Positions 25,240 through 33,989 of a stretch of 64,000 nt of DNA are shown here, in pieces. Position numbers and translations under genes: made by a program. Below the pieces are notes generated by a model that did not search any database, was not told where the DNA came from, and worked only from the letters and a program-made list of their open reading frames with translations. Source of the DNA: an uncultured Maribacter sp. (GTDB lineage: Bacteria; Bacteroidota; Bacteroidia; Flavobacteriales; Flavobacteriaceae); NCBI GenBank assembly GCA_947498505.1, contig CANMKG010000001.1, positions 806,001 to 870,000 of the forward strand, in the 5' to 3' direction. Numbering within the stretch: position 1 is the stretch's first letter; each line of letters opens with the position of its first letter.

Positions 25240-25620
25240 ATGGGCTTTTTAAAGCGCCTTGGATATTTTATTTTCGGATTATCCATAGGTATTGTTTTTT
25301 TAACTTTCTTTTTCAAGAAAAAATCCGATGAAACAGGTGTTTCATTTTGTTATTTACCAAACTGTAGAACACTTAAAGATATTCGTTCCAAACCTGTAGT
25401 GTATTCTAATGAAGTAAGTAGTTTACTTGCGAACAAACAATTAGACACTTTAGACATAAAACTACTCTTAACCAATGGTGATATTGATTTTGGAAAGAGC
25501 AATACAAAATCTGTTCCTTGTAGAACATATATTGTAGAAGGGACTATTAAAAATCAACCCGCAACTATTACCGTAAAAAATTGCCCTAATAAGGCTAGAA
25601 TTGATAAAATAGAACGCTAA
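25240..25620 (+). CDS. DUF4258-type membrane-anchored protein
   Basis: 126 residues with one N-terminal membrane helix (about 8-26, GYFIFGLSIGIVFLTFFF) and a small periplasmic or cytosolic domain holding three Cys (FCYLPNCR, PCRTY) plus one in VKNCPNKA. It follows ald by 1 nt, so it is co-transcribed; I recall the same pairing in other Flavobacteriaceae. I assign DUF4258 from memory of flavobacterial homologues; no biochemical role is known. Confidence 0.68.
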   Translation: MGFLKRLGYFIFGLSIGIVFLTFFFKKKSDETGVSFCYLPNCRTLKDIRSKPVVYSNEVSSLLANKQLDTLDIKLLLTNGDIDFGKSNTKSVPCRTYIVEGTIKNQPATITVKNCPNKARIDKIER

Positions 25621-25647
25621 AAAATTTATTCTATTCTCTAAATTTTT
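25620..25647. terminator. Possible bidirectional AT-rich terminator
   Basis: AAAAATTTA/TAAATTTTT, a 9-bp arm pair with a 10-nt loop between the convergent ald-DUF4258 and proline dehydrogenase genes, overlapping the latter's stop. It is AT-only, so it is weak. Confidence 0.4.
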
Positions 25648-26807
25648 CTACGTTTTCTTTCAATTTTCAGCAACGATAATTCTCTCGTAGTTTGTCCTGC
25701 AACCGAAGTGTTTTCTTCTGCTCTTCTAATAAGATATGGCATAACATCTCTAACTGGTCCAAATGGAACGTATTTAGCCACATTGAATCCTTCACTAGCT
25801 AAGTTGAAGGATATATGATCACTCATTCCATATAACTGTCCAAACCAAACTCTTGGGTCATTTTTATCTATGCCTTTTTTCTTCATGAGCGCTATTAACT
25901 TATATGAACTCTCTTCGTTATGAGTTCCTGCGAATAGCGAAATTTCATCTAAATGGCTAATTATATAAGAGATACCAGAATCAAAATTATAATCCGTTTC
26001 CTGCTTACTGGAACATATAGGAGAAGTGTAACCTTTTTCTGCAGCTCTTTCATTTTCTTTCTCCAGATAAGCTCCCCTTACTGCCTTTATTCCAATTTTA
26101 AATCCTTTTTCTTGTGCCCGCTTTCGTAATCCTTTTAAATAATCTAACCTATCCCATCTATACATTTGCATGGTGTTGAAAACTATGGTATTTTCTTTAT
26201 TATACTTTACCATCATCTCCTCTACCAATTCATCGGCTGCATCTTGCATCCAACTTTCCTCACTATCAATTAAAAGAGATACTCCTAAATCATGAGCTTT
26301 TTTACAAACCTTATCAAAACGACCAACAATTCTTTGCCACTCTTCTTCTTCATCCTGTGTAAAGGTTTCTCCTGCTCCTTTTTTATAATACAACGAAAAT
26401 CTTCCAAAACCAGAAGGCTTAAAAACCACAAACGGAATTGAATCTTTCTCTTTACAGAAATCTAAAATTTTTAAAATTTTACCCATAGCTGTATCAAATG
26501 GGTGCTCCTCTCCTTCCTTTCCTTCTACCGAATAATCAAGAACCGAACTCACTCCTTTTTGCCACATTTTATCTACAATAGGCAAACAATCTTCTTCATT
26601 AATTCCTCCACAAAAATGATCAAACACAGTCGCTCTAATTAATCCTTCAACCGGCATGTTTGTTTTGATTGCAAAATTTGTCATTAAAGTACCCAACTTA
26701 ACAAGGGGTTCGTTAGCAATTAATTTAAATAAAAAGTATGCTCTTTCTAATTCGGAGTCTGTTTTTAGTGCAAAAGCATTTGCAGTATTCTCAAAAATAT
26801 CAGTCAT
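25638..26807 (-). CDS. Proline dehydrogenase
   Basis: FAD-dependent oxidation of proline to pyrroline-5-carboxylate, the first step of proline catabolism. 389 residues from the ATG at 26807 (MTDIFENTANAFALKT), preferred over a codon 21 nt upstream. It has the TIM-barrel PRODH signatures KPSGFGRFSLYYKKG, LLIDSEESWMQDAADEL, KAVRGAYLEKENERA, FAGTHNEESSYKL and GQLYGMSDHISFNLASEGFNVAKYVPFGPVRDVMPYLIRRAEEN (substrate-binding Arg pair). It is the short form without a fused P5C dehydrogenase. Confidence 0.94.
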   Translation of the reverse strand: MTDIFENTANAFALKTDSELERAYFLFKLIANEPLVKLGTLMTNFAIKTNMPVEGLIRATVFDHFCGGINEEDCLPIVDKMWQKGVSSVLDYSVEGKEGEEHPFDTAMGKILKILDFCKEKDSIPFVVFKPSGFGRFSLYYKKGAGETFTQDEEEEWQRIVGRFDKVCKKAHDLGVSLLIDSEESWMQDAADELVEEMMVKYNKENTIVFNTMQMYRWDRLDYLKGLRKRAQEKGFKIGIKAVRGAYLEKENERAAEKGYTSPICSSKQETDYNFDSGISYIISHLDEISLFAGTHNEESSYKLIALMKKKGIDKNDPRVWFGQLYGMSDHISFNLASEGFNVAKYVPFGPVRDVMPYLIRRAEENTSVAGQTTRELSLLKIERKRRKI

Positions 26808-26829
26808 TATTATAAAAATCTTAGTCAAT

Positions 26830-26837
26830 CAAATATA
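26830..26837 (-). promoter_or_regulatory. -7 promoter element for proline dehydrogenase
   Basis: TATATTTG on the minus strand, 23 nt before the chosen ATG. This also argues against the earlier in-frame start at 26828. Confidence 0.6.
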
Positions 26838-26894
26838 ATAACACATTTTATATTCTTATCACTAAAAACAAGCTTTATTTTACGCTATAAAGTG

Positions 26895-26902
26895 TAAATT
26901 TG
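26895..26902 (+). promoter_or_regulatory. -7 promoter element for aroB
   Basis: TAAATTTG, an exact TAnnTTTG, 48 nt before the aroB ATG. Confidence 0.58.
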
Positions 26903-26950
26903 TAGGCTTTAAATTGTCTTAAGCTTAAAGACAAAAATCAAGTTAATTTC

Positions 26951-28012
26951 ATGAAGTCTATTACCAGCTCGTCATATTCCGTTCATTTTAATGAGACAGC
27001 ATACGCTGCATTAAATTCACATTTAGAATCTTCAAAATATTCTAAAGTTTTTATCATGGTTGATGAAAACACGCATGAACATTGTTTACCGCAATTTATG
27101 GCTGAAATACATGGCGATTATGAATATGAAATTATTGAAATAGTATCTGGTGAGATTAATAAAAATATAGAAACTTGTACTCAGGTATGGTATGCTTTAT
27201 CAGAATTAGATGCAGACCGTAAAAGCCTATTAATTAATTTAGGCGGAGGCGTACTTACGGATTTAGGTGGCTTTGTAGCTTCGACTTTTAAAAGAGGTAT
27301 TGACTTTATTAATGTTCCAACAACTTTACTTGCAATGGTTGATGCTTCTGTAGGTGGAAAAACTGGAGTGGATTTAGGCACTTTAAAAAACCAAGTTGGA
27401 GTTATTAACCAAGCGGAAATGGTTTTGGTTATTCCCGCTTTTCTAAAAACACTTGAAGAAAGACAATTAAATAGTGGCTTTGCAGAAATGCTTAAACACG
27501 GTTTAATTAAAGATGCTTCGTACTGGAAGACATTACAGCAAATAAACAGTTATGATGGTGTTGATAAGCACATTTATACATCTGTTCTTATTAAAAATGA
27601 GGTTGTTCTTATAGATCCTACTGAACAAAACATCAGAAAGACATTAAATTACGGACACACCTTAGGACATGCAATTGAATCTTACTTTTTAGAAAGTGAC
27701 AATCATGAGACTCTACTTCATGGAGAAGCGATTGCTGTTGGAATGATTTTAGAGGCTTATTTATCATATAAATTAACAGGGCTATCATTAGCCGAGTTAG
27801 AGGATATAAAATCTACCTTTTTAAATAGATACAAAAAAGTGTCGTTTACTGAAAATGATATTGAAAATATCCTTAAACTATTAAAGTTCGACAAAAAGAA
27901 CTCTCACGGTAACATCAATTTTGTATTGCTAAAAAGCATTGGAGAAACTGCAATAGATATTAAAATTAATAACGATTTATTTGCCGAAGCATTTTCCTAC
28001 TACAAAGATTAA
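26951..28012 (+). CDS. aroB: 3-dehydroquinate synthase
   Basis: Second step of the shikimate pathway, cyclising DAHP to 3-dehydroquinate with NAD and a divalent metal. 353 residues. It has NLGGGVLTDLGGFVASTFKRGIDFINVPTTLLAMVDASVGGKTGVDLGTLKNQVG (NAD-binding and substrate region), GFAEMLKHGLI (metal Glu) and NYGHTLGHAIE (metal His), plus LLHGEAIAVGM. All key residues appear intact. It is monocistronic as far as can be seen. Confidence 0.96.
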   Translation: MKSITSSSYSVHFNETAYAALNSHLESSKYSKVFIMVDENTHEHCLPQFMAEIHGDYEYEIIEIVSGEINKNIETCTQVWYALSELDADRKSLLINLGGGVLTDLGGFVASTFKRGIDFINVPTTLLAMVDASVGGKTGVDLGTLKNQVGVINQAEMVLVIPAFLKTLEERQLNSGFAEMLKHGLIKDASYWKTLQQINSYDGVDKHIYTSVLIKNEVVLIDPTEQNIRKTLNYGHTLGHAIESYFLESDNHETLLHGEAIAVGMILEAYLSYKLTGLSLAELEDIKSTFLNRYKKVSFTENDIENILKLLKFDKKNSHGNINFVLLKSIGETAIDIKINNDLFAEAFSYYKD

Positions 28013-28113
28013 TACCTACATATACTAAAACTTACGTTTTACAACTCTTTGTAATTACCAATACATTTAATAATTAGTTTAGGAATATAATTAACCCGTA
28101 AACCTAAACCTTT

Positions 28114-28395
28114 ATGTTACGTAAACTTATTAGTTACAAAAAGTTAGACCATGAACTTACCGCATTATTAATTGAAGCCTACCCAGATGGATATGGTGAT
28201 GATGATATTATAATGTTTAAAAACCTTCAAGGAGAAATAATAGAAACAGTTGAATTAAGAACCGAAGACACTATTTATTTGGTAAAAATTAGTAATAGTT
28301 TGGCTAGCTTTATTTCTAATTTTGATGATTCTATTGAAAAAGAACTAGATATTAAACAGGAACACGCCCCCTCTGACCTGGAAGAAATGGATTAG
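28114..28395 (+). CDS. Small acidic protein, unknown function
   Basis: 93 residues with no signal peptide and a strongly acidic C-terminal half (FDDSIEKELDIKQEHAPSDLEEMD). It begins MLRKLISYKKLDHELTALLIEAYPDGYGDDDIIMFKNLQGEI. It looks like a conserved flavobacterial cytosolic protein, but I recognise no domain. It overlaps the convergent DinB gene by 4 nt at the stops. Coding is supported by codon pattern and by its position after aroB. Confidence 0.7.
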   Translation: MLRKLISYKKLDHELTALLIEAYPDGYGDDDIIMFKNLQGEIIETVELRTEDTIYLVKISNSLASFISNFDDSIEKELDIKQEHAPSDLEEMD

Positions 28396-28910
28396 ATATA
28401 TTTTTCCTGTAATATTTTTAGATGGTGTTTTTGATGGCCGCTAATAACAAAACCAAGTCCTCCTACACTCCATTGAATATCGCTTGCTGTTCCTTTTAAA
28501 CGTAACTCATCATCGTTAAAGGTTTCAAATAATGTGATAGAGACATCTCTTACACCACTGTATTCTTTTAGTATACCTTGTAAACTTCTGTTATTTATTC
28601 TAGAGTTTTTCACAAAAGTATTATGATCAAAGCCAGGTAAGGAAACACCCTCTTGTTTTGAAAATCTAAATGCGCGATGCTGAAAAACTCTTTCGGCATC
28701 TATAACATGTACCAACACTTCTTTAATTGTCCACTTGTCAACATCATACCTGTACAGTCCTTTTTCCTTAGGTAAGTTTTCAATAAAACTTTTAAAAACC
28801 TCTTTTCCTCTTTTTAGTTCATCCAATAAGAGTGTATTATCACTCAATTGATTAAGATAAATACCATAAAACTCCTTAAATTCAGTTTTGTCAAGTTGAG
28901 ATAATTCCAT
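28392..28910 (-). CDS. DinB/YfiT-family protein
   Basis: 172 residues of the four-helix DinB fold. The characteristic start of the metal site is visible in DKWTIKEVLVHVIDAERVFQHRAFRFSK, with the later His in ISGHQKHHLKILQEKY supplying the third ligand. Members include thiol transferases such as bacillithiol or mycothiol S-transferases and many uncharacterised metalloproteins. The reaction here is not known. Confidence 0.85.
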   Translation of the reverse strand: MELSQLDKTEFKEFYGIYLNQLSDNTLLLDELKRGKEVFKSFIENLPKEKGLYRYDVDKWTIKEVLVHVIDAERVFQHRAFRFSKQEGVSLPGFDHNTFVKNSRINNRSLQGILKEYSGVRDVSITLFETFNDDELRLKGTASDIQWSVGGLGFVISGHQKHHLKILQEKYI

Positions 28911-28926
28911 TCCTTATAGTATTAAA

Positions 28927-28958
28927 AAAGCCCCAACTAAAAATTTAATTGAGGCTTT
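28927..28958 (-). terminator. Intrinsic terminator after the Lrp-family gene
   Basis: On the minus strand AAAGCCTCAATT pairs with AGTTGGGGCTTT (one G-U), followed by TTTTTT. It lies about 20 nt after the Lrp-family stop. Confidence 0.85.
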
Positions 28959-28979
28959 AATTTATTAAACTTTTTCTAA

Positions 28980-29459
28980 TTACAACTCATTGAAAATGGT
29001 ATGCATTAGTCTTTTCTTATCATTGATACTTTCCTCTAATGAAATCATAGTTTCAGTTCGGCTAATACCATCAATATCATCTACTTTAAAAATAATATTC
29101 TTAGCGTGATTTGTATCCTTAGCTCTTATTTTACAGAAAATATTGAATTTACCTGTTGTTATATGTGCAACTGTTACATTTGGAATTTCATTTAAGCGCT
29201 CCAAAACAAATTTAGTTTGATGCGTTTTTTCTAAAAATATTCCAACGTATGCGATAAAAGAATATCCCAGTTTTACGTAATCAAGTGTAAGAGAAGAACC
29301 TTTTATGATTCCTGCCTCTTCCATTTTTTTTACTCTTACGTGAACCGTACCTGCAGAGATTAAAAGTTTTTTAGCTATATCAGTAAATGGAGTTCTGGTG
29401 TTATCAATTAACATGTCCAGAATTTGATGGTCTATTTCGTCTAATTTAATTTTACCCAT
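28980..29459 (-). CDS. Lrp/AsnC-family transcriptional regulator
   Basis: 159 residues. An N-terminal winged HTH (LDEIDHQILDMLIDNTRTPFTDIAKKLLISAGTVHVRVKKMEEAGII, 6-52) is followed by an RAM ligand-binding domain (about 65-140; YVGIFLEKTHQTKFVLERLNEIPNVTVAHITTGKFNIFCKI). Family members bind amino acids and control amino-acid metabolism or act globally. The effector is not visible. It has its own promoter and terminator. Confidence 0.93.
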   Translation of the reverse strand: MGKIKLDEIDHQILDMLIDNTRTPFTDIAKKLLISAGTVHVRVKKMEEAGIIKGSSLTLDYVKLGYSFIAYVGIFLEKTHQTKFVLERLNEIPNVTVAHITTGKFNIFCKIRAKDTNHAKNIIFKVDDIDGISRTETMISLEESINDKKRLMHTIFNEL

Positions 29460-29481
29460 GATAATGTTAATATTACAGCCG

Positions 29482-29489
29482 CAAAAATA
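29482..29489 (-). promoter_or_regulatory. Promoter of the Lrp-family gene
   Basis: TATTTTTG on the minus strand with a TTG 20 nt upstream, a good fit to the TTG-N17-23-TAnnTTTG flavobacterial promoter. The -7 box lies 23 nt before the ATG. Confidence 0.68.
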
Positions 29490-29577
29490 AAGAATTATAG
29501 AATTAAACTCAACAAATCTTAGTTTTTATTGAAAAAAACGTAACGATTTGTATAAATTTAACAAAAACTTAATAATG

Positions 29578-30684
29578 TTATGCTAAAATTGACCAATACT
29601 TTTCTTTTTTAAGTTCATTTAAATCATTACTTAGCGAACAATTATAACTTTTATGACCAAAAACAATTTTATTTTTTACGCCTTTATACACAATTTCGGG
29701 TACAAATTTAATGGTATTGTTTTCTAGAGTTTCTCGATATAGAATAGATATAATGCTATTTTTTGGTAATAAAGCATCTATTTCCTCCGCGTTTTCAATT
29801 AAAACATCAACAAACATTTTTCCATTTTCAGGAATCTTATAGTAATCTTCTATGGTATAATCTTTAACTGCATTATCACTAATAGTTTCAACAGCTTTTA
29901 AAAGTGCATAAAAAATGTATTCTCTTGTTTTTTCCCTGTCATAATCTTCTGGAAAATGACCAGACTCAAAAAGCATTGTTGGAGTATTCAACATTTGAAA
30001 AGCATCTCCAGTGCAATTTGCGTTAAAACCATCATCATATCTACCCACCTGATTTGGTATATACTTTTGAATTTCATGATTCATTGCTGCTATAAGCTGC
30101 ATACTTTTTTTTCGGGATTCAGATATGCTACGTTCCTCGTTAAAAGCAGGAGCTAAAAACGATACTGTAGCCGGCTTGTTAGTTTCCCCAACATTAAAAA
30201 TTGTTCTTTGATCATGTAGATTAAAACAAAAATCAGGTGAAAAAGATGTATAGGTCTTTCTAAGAATATTACTTTCTGACTGACTTAAATCTTGAGCATC
30301 TCTGTTTAAGTCAATATTATTAGCATTAACTCGTGTATACGCAACAGCACCATCAGGGTTAAGAATGGGAATAATTTTTATAGTACAACTTTTAAGAAAC
30401 TGCTTTGCCCTTTCTTCTCCCGACTTAAGAAAGTTTAAAAAATCTAAAACCGCTTTTGTCGTTGTAGACTCATTACCATGCATTTGAGACCACATAAGTA
30501 ATTTTATTTTTCCTTCTCCAACAGTAACCCCCTTAATTGTTCGGTTTTCTTCTGATTTACCCAATTCCTCAACCTTACCAAAATTAAGTTCATCAAGAAA
30601 AGTATCGGTTTGAATATTTGTTACATACCTTCCGGAAACACCTATCTCCTTAATATTCTGATACTCTTTTTCTGTAATAATCAT
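29578..30684 (-). CDS. M14-family zinc carboxypeptidase-like protein
   Basis: 368 residues without a signal peptide. The M14 metal motif is WSQMHGNESTTTKAVLDFLNFL (HxxE at about residue 69), with IIPILNPDGAVAYTRVNANNIDLNRDAQDLS and the third ligand His in FNLHDQRTIFNVG. GHFPEDYDREKTREYIF may supply the distal catalytic Glu region. The fold is that of carboxypeptidase or AstE/AspA-type deacylases. Its cytosolic location suggests peptide or acyl-amino-acid turnover rather than secreted proteolysis. Substrate unknown. Confidence 0.86.
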   Translation of the reverse strand: MIITEKEYQNIKEIGVSGRYVTNIQTDTFLDELNFGKVEELGKSEENRTIKGVTVGEGKIKLLMWSQMHGNESTTTKAVLDFLNFLKSGEERAKQFLKSCTIKIIPILNPDGAVAYTRVNANNIDLNRDAQDLSQSESNILRKTYTSFSPDFCFNLHDQRTIFNVGETNKPATVSFLAPAFNEERSISESRKKSMQLIAAMNHEIQKYIPNQVGRYDDGFNANCTGDAFQMLNTPTMLFESGHFPEDYDREKTREYIFYALLKAVETISDNAVKDYTIEDYYKIPENGKMFVDVLIENAEEIDALLPKNSIISILYRETLENNTIKFVPEIVYKGVKNKIVFGHKSYNCSLSNDLNELKKEKYWSILA

Positions 30685-30701
30685 AACAATTTAATAAGAA
30701 G

Positions 30702-30709
30702 CAAAAGTA
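30702..30709 (-). promoter_or_regulatory. -7 promoter element for the M14 peptidase gene
   Basis: TACTTTTG on the minus strand, an exact TAnnTTTG, 18 nt before the ATG. Confidence 0.55.
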
Positions 30710-30774
30710 CAAAACAGAACTACATAAATAATTAGACAAGGCTATTATCGCCAATAAATTTGCATGAAAAAAGG

Positions 30775-30802
30775 TTTGGTATCTTGTAATTTGTTTATTT
30801 TG
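30775..30802 (+). promoter_or_regulatory. Promoter of the small lipoprotein-terC unit
   Basis: TTTG at 30775-30778 and TATTTTG at 30796-30802, spaced 17 nt and ending 5 nt before the ATG, so the transcript would be nearly leaderless. A second candidate -7, TAAATTTG, lies at 30755-30762. Confidence 0.45.
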
Positions 30803-30807
30803 CGGTT

Positions 30808-31185
30808 ATGTTAAAAAAGCAACTTTATACCGTACTAGTTTTAGTTTTTTTAAGCTCTTGTTATACACCAGAACGAAATTGCAAGGACTATCGCACAGGA
30901 ACTTTTTCTTTTGAGTATGAGATAAATGGTAAAAAGAAAAAAGGAAAATTTGTACGTGACGAAAAATATAGTGTTGATTATTTTGAAGGAAAAATAGATA
31001 GCGCTTCTATAAGATGGTTTAACGATTGTGAATTTGTACTTCAGGACCTAAATAATAAAATGGGAATCCATTATAAAATTATTAGCACTACTGATTCTTC
31101 GTATACGTTTGAATATAAAAATGCTGTTAAAGACCCTCTTAAACAACTCATTGTAAAAACAGGAACCGCCATAAAAATTGATTAA
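30808..31185 (+). CDS. Small lipoprotein, unknown function
   Basis: 125 residues with a lipoprotein signal (LVLVFLSSC, Cys about residue 18). The mature domain is beta-rich (DYRTGTFSFEYEINGKKKKGKF, SIRWFNDCEFVLQDLNN, YTFEYKNAVKDPLKQLIVKTGTAIKI). Related flavobacterial proteins are sometimes labelled DNA topoisomerase IV in databases, which the sequence does not support: it has no topoisomerase domain. It is 2 nt before terC, so it is co-transcribed. Confidence 0.75.
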   Translation: MLKKQLYTVLVLVFLSSCYTPERNCKDYRTGTFSFEYEINGKKKKGKFVRDEKYSVDYFEGKIDSASIRWFNDCEFVLQDLNNKMGIHYKIISTTDSSYTFEYKNAVKDPLKQLIVKTGTAIKID

Positions 31186-31187
31186 CT

Positions 31188-31985
31188 ATGTTTGAAATTT
31201 TCGCAAATCCGGATGCTTGGATTGCCCTTTTAACACTTACCTTTTTGGAAATTGTTTTGGGGATTGACAATATTATATTTATATCTATCGCAGCTGGAAA
31301 ACTAGAACCAGCTCAAAGAAAAAAAGCAACCAATATTGGTTTAGTTTTAGCGATGGCAATGCGTATAGTATTGCTTTTTGGCATATCGTTGCTAACCTCA
31401 ATGAAAAAACCTTTTTGGGTTTTTGATTCTGACTGGATTTCTGGAGGTGTTAGCGGACAGGCACTAATTCTATTCGCAGGAGGACTCTTTCTACTTTATA
31501 AAAGTACTAAAGAAATACATGAAAAAGTAGAAGACAAAGGTCACGATGAACGTGAGGTTACTAAAGCTAGGTCAAAAACATTAAGTAATGCTATTATGCA
31601 AATTACTGTCATTAATATTGTTTTTTCTTTTGATTCCATTCTTACTGCTATTGGTATGACAAACGGAATATCGCCTAACCCAAACGATGCTTTAATATTA
31701 ATGATCGTTGCTGTTGTAATTTCTGTTATTATTATGATGTTATTTGCTAACCCAGTTGGTGAATTTGTTAACCGTCACCCTTCTGTTCAAATACTAGGCT
31801 TATCCTTTTTGATTTTGATAGGGTTTATGCTTATTGCTGAAGCAGCTCATTTAGCACATTTGGTTGTTTTTGACAATGAAGTAGGTGTTATACCAAAAGG
31901 TTACCTATACTTTACAATCGCCTTCTCATTAATGGTTGAGTTTTTTGACTTAAGAATGAAGAAAAACAAAAAAATTACTGAATAG
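31188..31985 (+). CDS. TerC-family integral membrane protein
   Basis: 265 residues with about seven to eight membrane helices. TerC signatures are LTFLEIVLGIDNIIFISI (residues 17-34, with the membrane Asp) and INIVFSFDSILTAIGMT (second conserved Asp). TerC/Alx/YkoY-type proteins are linked to manganese export and co-translocational metalation in other bacteria; tellurite resistance is not implied. It shares a promoter with the preceding lipoprotein. Confidence 0.92.
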   Translation: MFEIFANPDAWIALLTLTFLEIVLGIDNIIFISIAAGKLEPAQRKKATNIGLVLAMAMRIVLLFGISLLTSMKKPFWVFDSDWISGGVSGQALILFAGGLFLLYKSTKEIHEKVEDKGHDEREVTKARSKTLSNAIMQITVINIVFSFDSILTAIGMTNGISPNPNDALILMIVAVVISVIIMMLFANPVGEFVNRHPSVQILGLSFLILIGFMLIAEAAHLAHLVVFDNEVGVIPKGYLYFTIAFSLMVEFFDLRMKKNKKITE

Positions 31986-32014
31986 TCTACAAACAGGTTA
32001 ATAGTTAAAACTTA

Positions 32015-32049
32015 AAAAAGCCTCATGCTATCCTAGCTTGGGGCTTTTT
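32015..32049. terminator. Bidirectional terminator between terC and KirBac
   Basis: AAAAAGCCTCATGCTA pairs with TAGCTTGGGGCTTTTT (one G-U, one mismatch), with T runs on both strands. It lies between convergent genes and overlaps the KirBac stop by 2 nt. Confidence 0.85.
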
Positions 32050-32980
32050 AATTTAATACTGCTTTTTCCGTCTCATTAAGTCTTCCCACATCTACAATCA
32101 TACCTTCACTTCCCTGCTTTACCGTGTATACAAACTTTTCTCCCCACTTAATTTCCGAGGCTTTATAGGAAGATCTAGAATACACCGTTTGTGAGAACGA
32201 CTCATCAAAAGCCTTTACAAAAACTATAAACTCAGCATCTTTCTCCAAAACTGCAGCTTCATCTAAATTAAATAAAGGGCTTTGTTCATCAATAGGATGT
32301 ACAATAGTCCACATGTAAGGAAAAAAGACAATTTTAGGAATTTGGAGTTCTAGATTATAAAAGTCCCGTACATTAGAACCATCTTTTTTCATAGACAGTG
32401 TAAGCTTAGCTTCTAGCTCTAACAATTGATTTTTTTGAGGGTTAACAATCTTAATCATAAACGCGTTAATGGCATTAAATGGAGCCACTACGGCGTTAGA
32501 GCTATATTTAATTTTAGGAGAAGGTTTTGAAAATCTTCCATAAAGCATTCCTGTTGCCAATGCAAAAGACAACAACCCCAACATTGACTCAATTGCGGCC
32601 ACAATATTAGCCAGTAAACCCATTGGTGCAACTCTTCCATAACCAAGTGTAGTTATAGTTTGCGCACTAAAGAAAAAGGCTTCTAGAAAATTACTTTCTA
32701 CCGAAGAGTCATCCACGCCAGTAAGGTTCTCAACTCCTAGCATGGTATAGATGGTAGCGAAAACTATATTAACTCCAAAATACCCTAAAAGAATTACGCC
32801 AAGAAACTTAATCCAAGACATTGAAATTAATGTGTGAAAAAAATTAATGCGTTCCAAAAACGGGGTATTAATTTTCTTTACATTAAACGTTCCGTCTTTA
32901 TTTAAAGCTCTGTAAACTCCGTAAGAGGTTTTGGTGCCTAATCCAAACTCTTTTACTTTCTCTTTTAAATTTTCCGTCAT
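32048..32980 (-). CDS. Inward-rectifier potassium channel (KirBac type)
   Basis: 310 residues. A short cytosolic N-terminus is followed by two membrane helices (about 55-75 and 122-145), a pore helix and the selectivity filter FFSAQTITTLGYGRVAP (TLGYG). The large cytosolic beta-sandwich domain typical of Kir proteins then follows (KLTLSMKKDGSNVRDFYNLELQIPKIVFFPYMWTIVHPIDEQSPLF). Conducts K+ with rectification in characterised homologues. It has its own promoter and lies convergent with terC. Confidence 0.94.
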   Translation of the reverse strand: MTENLKEKVKEFGLGTKTSYGVYRALNKDGTFNVKKINTPFLERINFFHTLISMSWIKFLGVILLGYFGVNIVFATIYTMLGVENLTGVDDSSVESNFLEAFFFSAQTITTLGYGRVAPMGLLANIVAAIESMLGLLSFALATGMLYGRFSKPSPKIKYSSNAVVAPFNAINAFMIKIVNPQKNQLLELEAKLTLSMKKDGSNVRDFYNLELQIPKIVFFPYMWTIVHPIDEQSPLFNLDEAAVLEKDAEFIVFVKAFDESFSQTVYSRSSYKASEIKWGEKFVYTVKQGSEGMIVDVGRLNETEKAVLN

Positions 32981-33051
32981 TTAATTAATCTAAAGAGTTA
33001 TAGCTTTTTCACAATAAAAATAATTCTACCATGATTCTGTCCTAGAAAAAC

Positions 33052-33059
33052 CAAATATA
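33052..33059 (-). promoter_or_regulatory. -7 promoter element for KirBac
   Basis: TATATTTG on the minus strand, an exact TAnnTTTG, about 72 nt before the ATG. The rest of the 291-nt gap is AT-rich with no supported gene. Confidence 0.5.
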
Positions 33060-33193
33060 CGCTAACTTATAATTATAGAATACAGAATTTATTAGTAGCG
33101 TAATAATGCAGTGTTATAAATAAACGCTTGGAATAATCTAACGTGGTGTTATTAAGCTAGCCCTTTACACTTATAAAACAAAATTATTATAAA

Positions 33194-33241
33194 AAATAGC
33201 TTTATAAGCTGTAACTATCCATACATTTTACAAAGCTATTT
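33194..33241 (-). terminator. Probable terminator of the secreted-protein gene
   Basis: On the minus strand AAATAGCTTT and AAAGCTATTT pair across a 28-nt loop and are followed by TTTAT. It lies 31 nt after the stop of the gene at 33272. Confidence 0.6.
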
Positions 33242-33271
33242 CTTAATACATCCTTAGTTTTTTTACGGTTC

Positions 33272-33844
33272 TTAATTATCGGTCAATACTATTAGCGAGG
33301 ATAAATGAGGATATCCTTGCCATAACCATGGTGACGTACCCGTTAAGGAAAATGTTTCATCAGAAATTTTAGGATAAAAGTACATTTGATGTGCAGGCAT
33401 CTTAATTAGTGACTTTGTATTGGGATTATATACTTTATTATTTGGAGACATCATATATATTAAGGCTCCTGTCTCGGCTGTTGGTATTATTCCTTCCTTA
33501 AACGCTTCTTCTATTTTTGTCAAAGCATTTTTATCTGATACTTCGTTATACAAAAGTTGTGTATGCATTTCATAAGTAGGAAAAATAGAACGCATAGCTT
33601 CTTCATTTAAGCAAGAAGGCTCATACCTTCCATTCGGATTTCTAATAACAAAGCAGGTGAAGTTATTAGTACCTTTTTTAATTTCCACATATTTTCCATC
33701 TTTAAACATCATAAAGCTGGCATTATCGGTGATGTGATTTGGAGCAGCTTCACTTGCATATTTAATCTCCTGAATTTCTTCAGGGGTTTGGGAATAAAAT
33801 ATTTGACTAATAAGTATTCCTGTAATTACAAAAAATCGTTTCAT
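33272..33844 (-). CDS. Secreted protein, unknown function
   Basis: 190 residues with a Sec signal peptide (MKRFFVITGILISQIFYSQ, cleavage after about residue 19). The mature part contains KYASEAAPNHITDNASFMMFKDGKYVEIKKG, two Cys (FTCFVIRN, EPSCLNEE) and a C-terminus rich in aromatic residues (HQMYFYPKISDETFSL, SPWLWQGYPHL). I do not recognise the family. It is transcribed alone, with its own -7 element and terminator. Confidence 0.72.
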   Translation of the reverse strand: MKRFFVITGILISQIFYSQTPEEIQEIKYASEAAPNHITDNASFMMFKDGKYVEIKKGTNNFTCFVIRNPNGRYEPSCLNEEAMRSIFPTYEMHTQLLYNEVSDKNALTKIEEAFKEGIIPTAETGALIYMMSPNNKVYNPNTKSLIKMPAHQMYFYPKISDETFSLTGTSPWLWQGYPHLSSLIVLTDN

Positions 33845-33865
33845 TTTTTAAGAGTTTTATTTCTT

Positions 33866-33873
33866 CAAAATTA
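33866..33873 (-). promoter_or_regulatory. -7 promoter element for the secreted-protein gene
   Basis: TAATTTTG on the minus strand, an exact TAnnTTTG, 22 nt before the ATG. Confidence 0.55.
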
Positions 33874-33989
33874 TATAAAACACTTAATTGAAAACAGACA
33901 ACAATACGCAGTATTTAGACATTTGACCCGAACTTAATGAATAAGTATTTAAAGAGATTATCCACAATAAACAATATAATTTATTAACT

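Noticed and set aside
30808-31185. Naming the small lipoprotein a DNA topoisomerase IV protein, as I recall some databases do
   Set aside because: It is a 125-residue exported lipoprotein without any topoisomerase domain; true ParC and ParE are encoded at 35030-39559.
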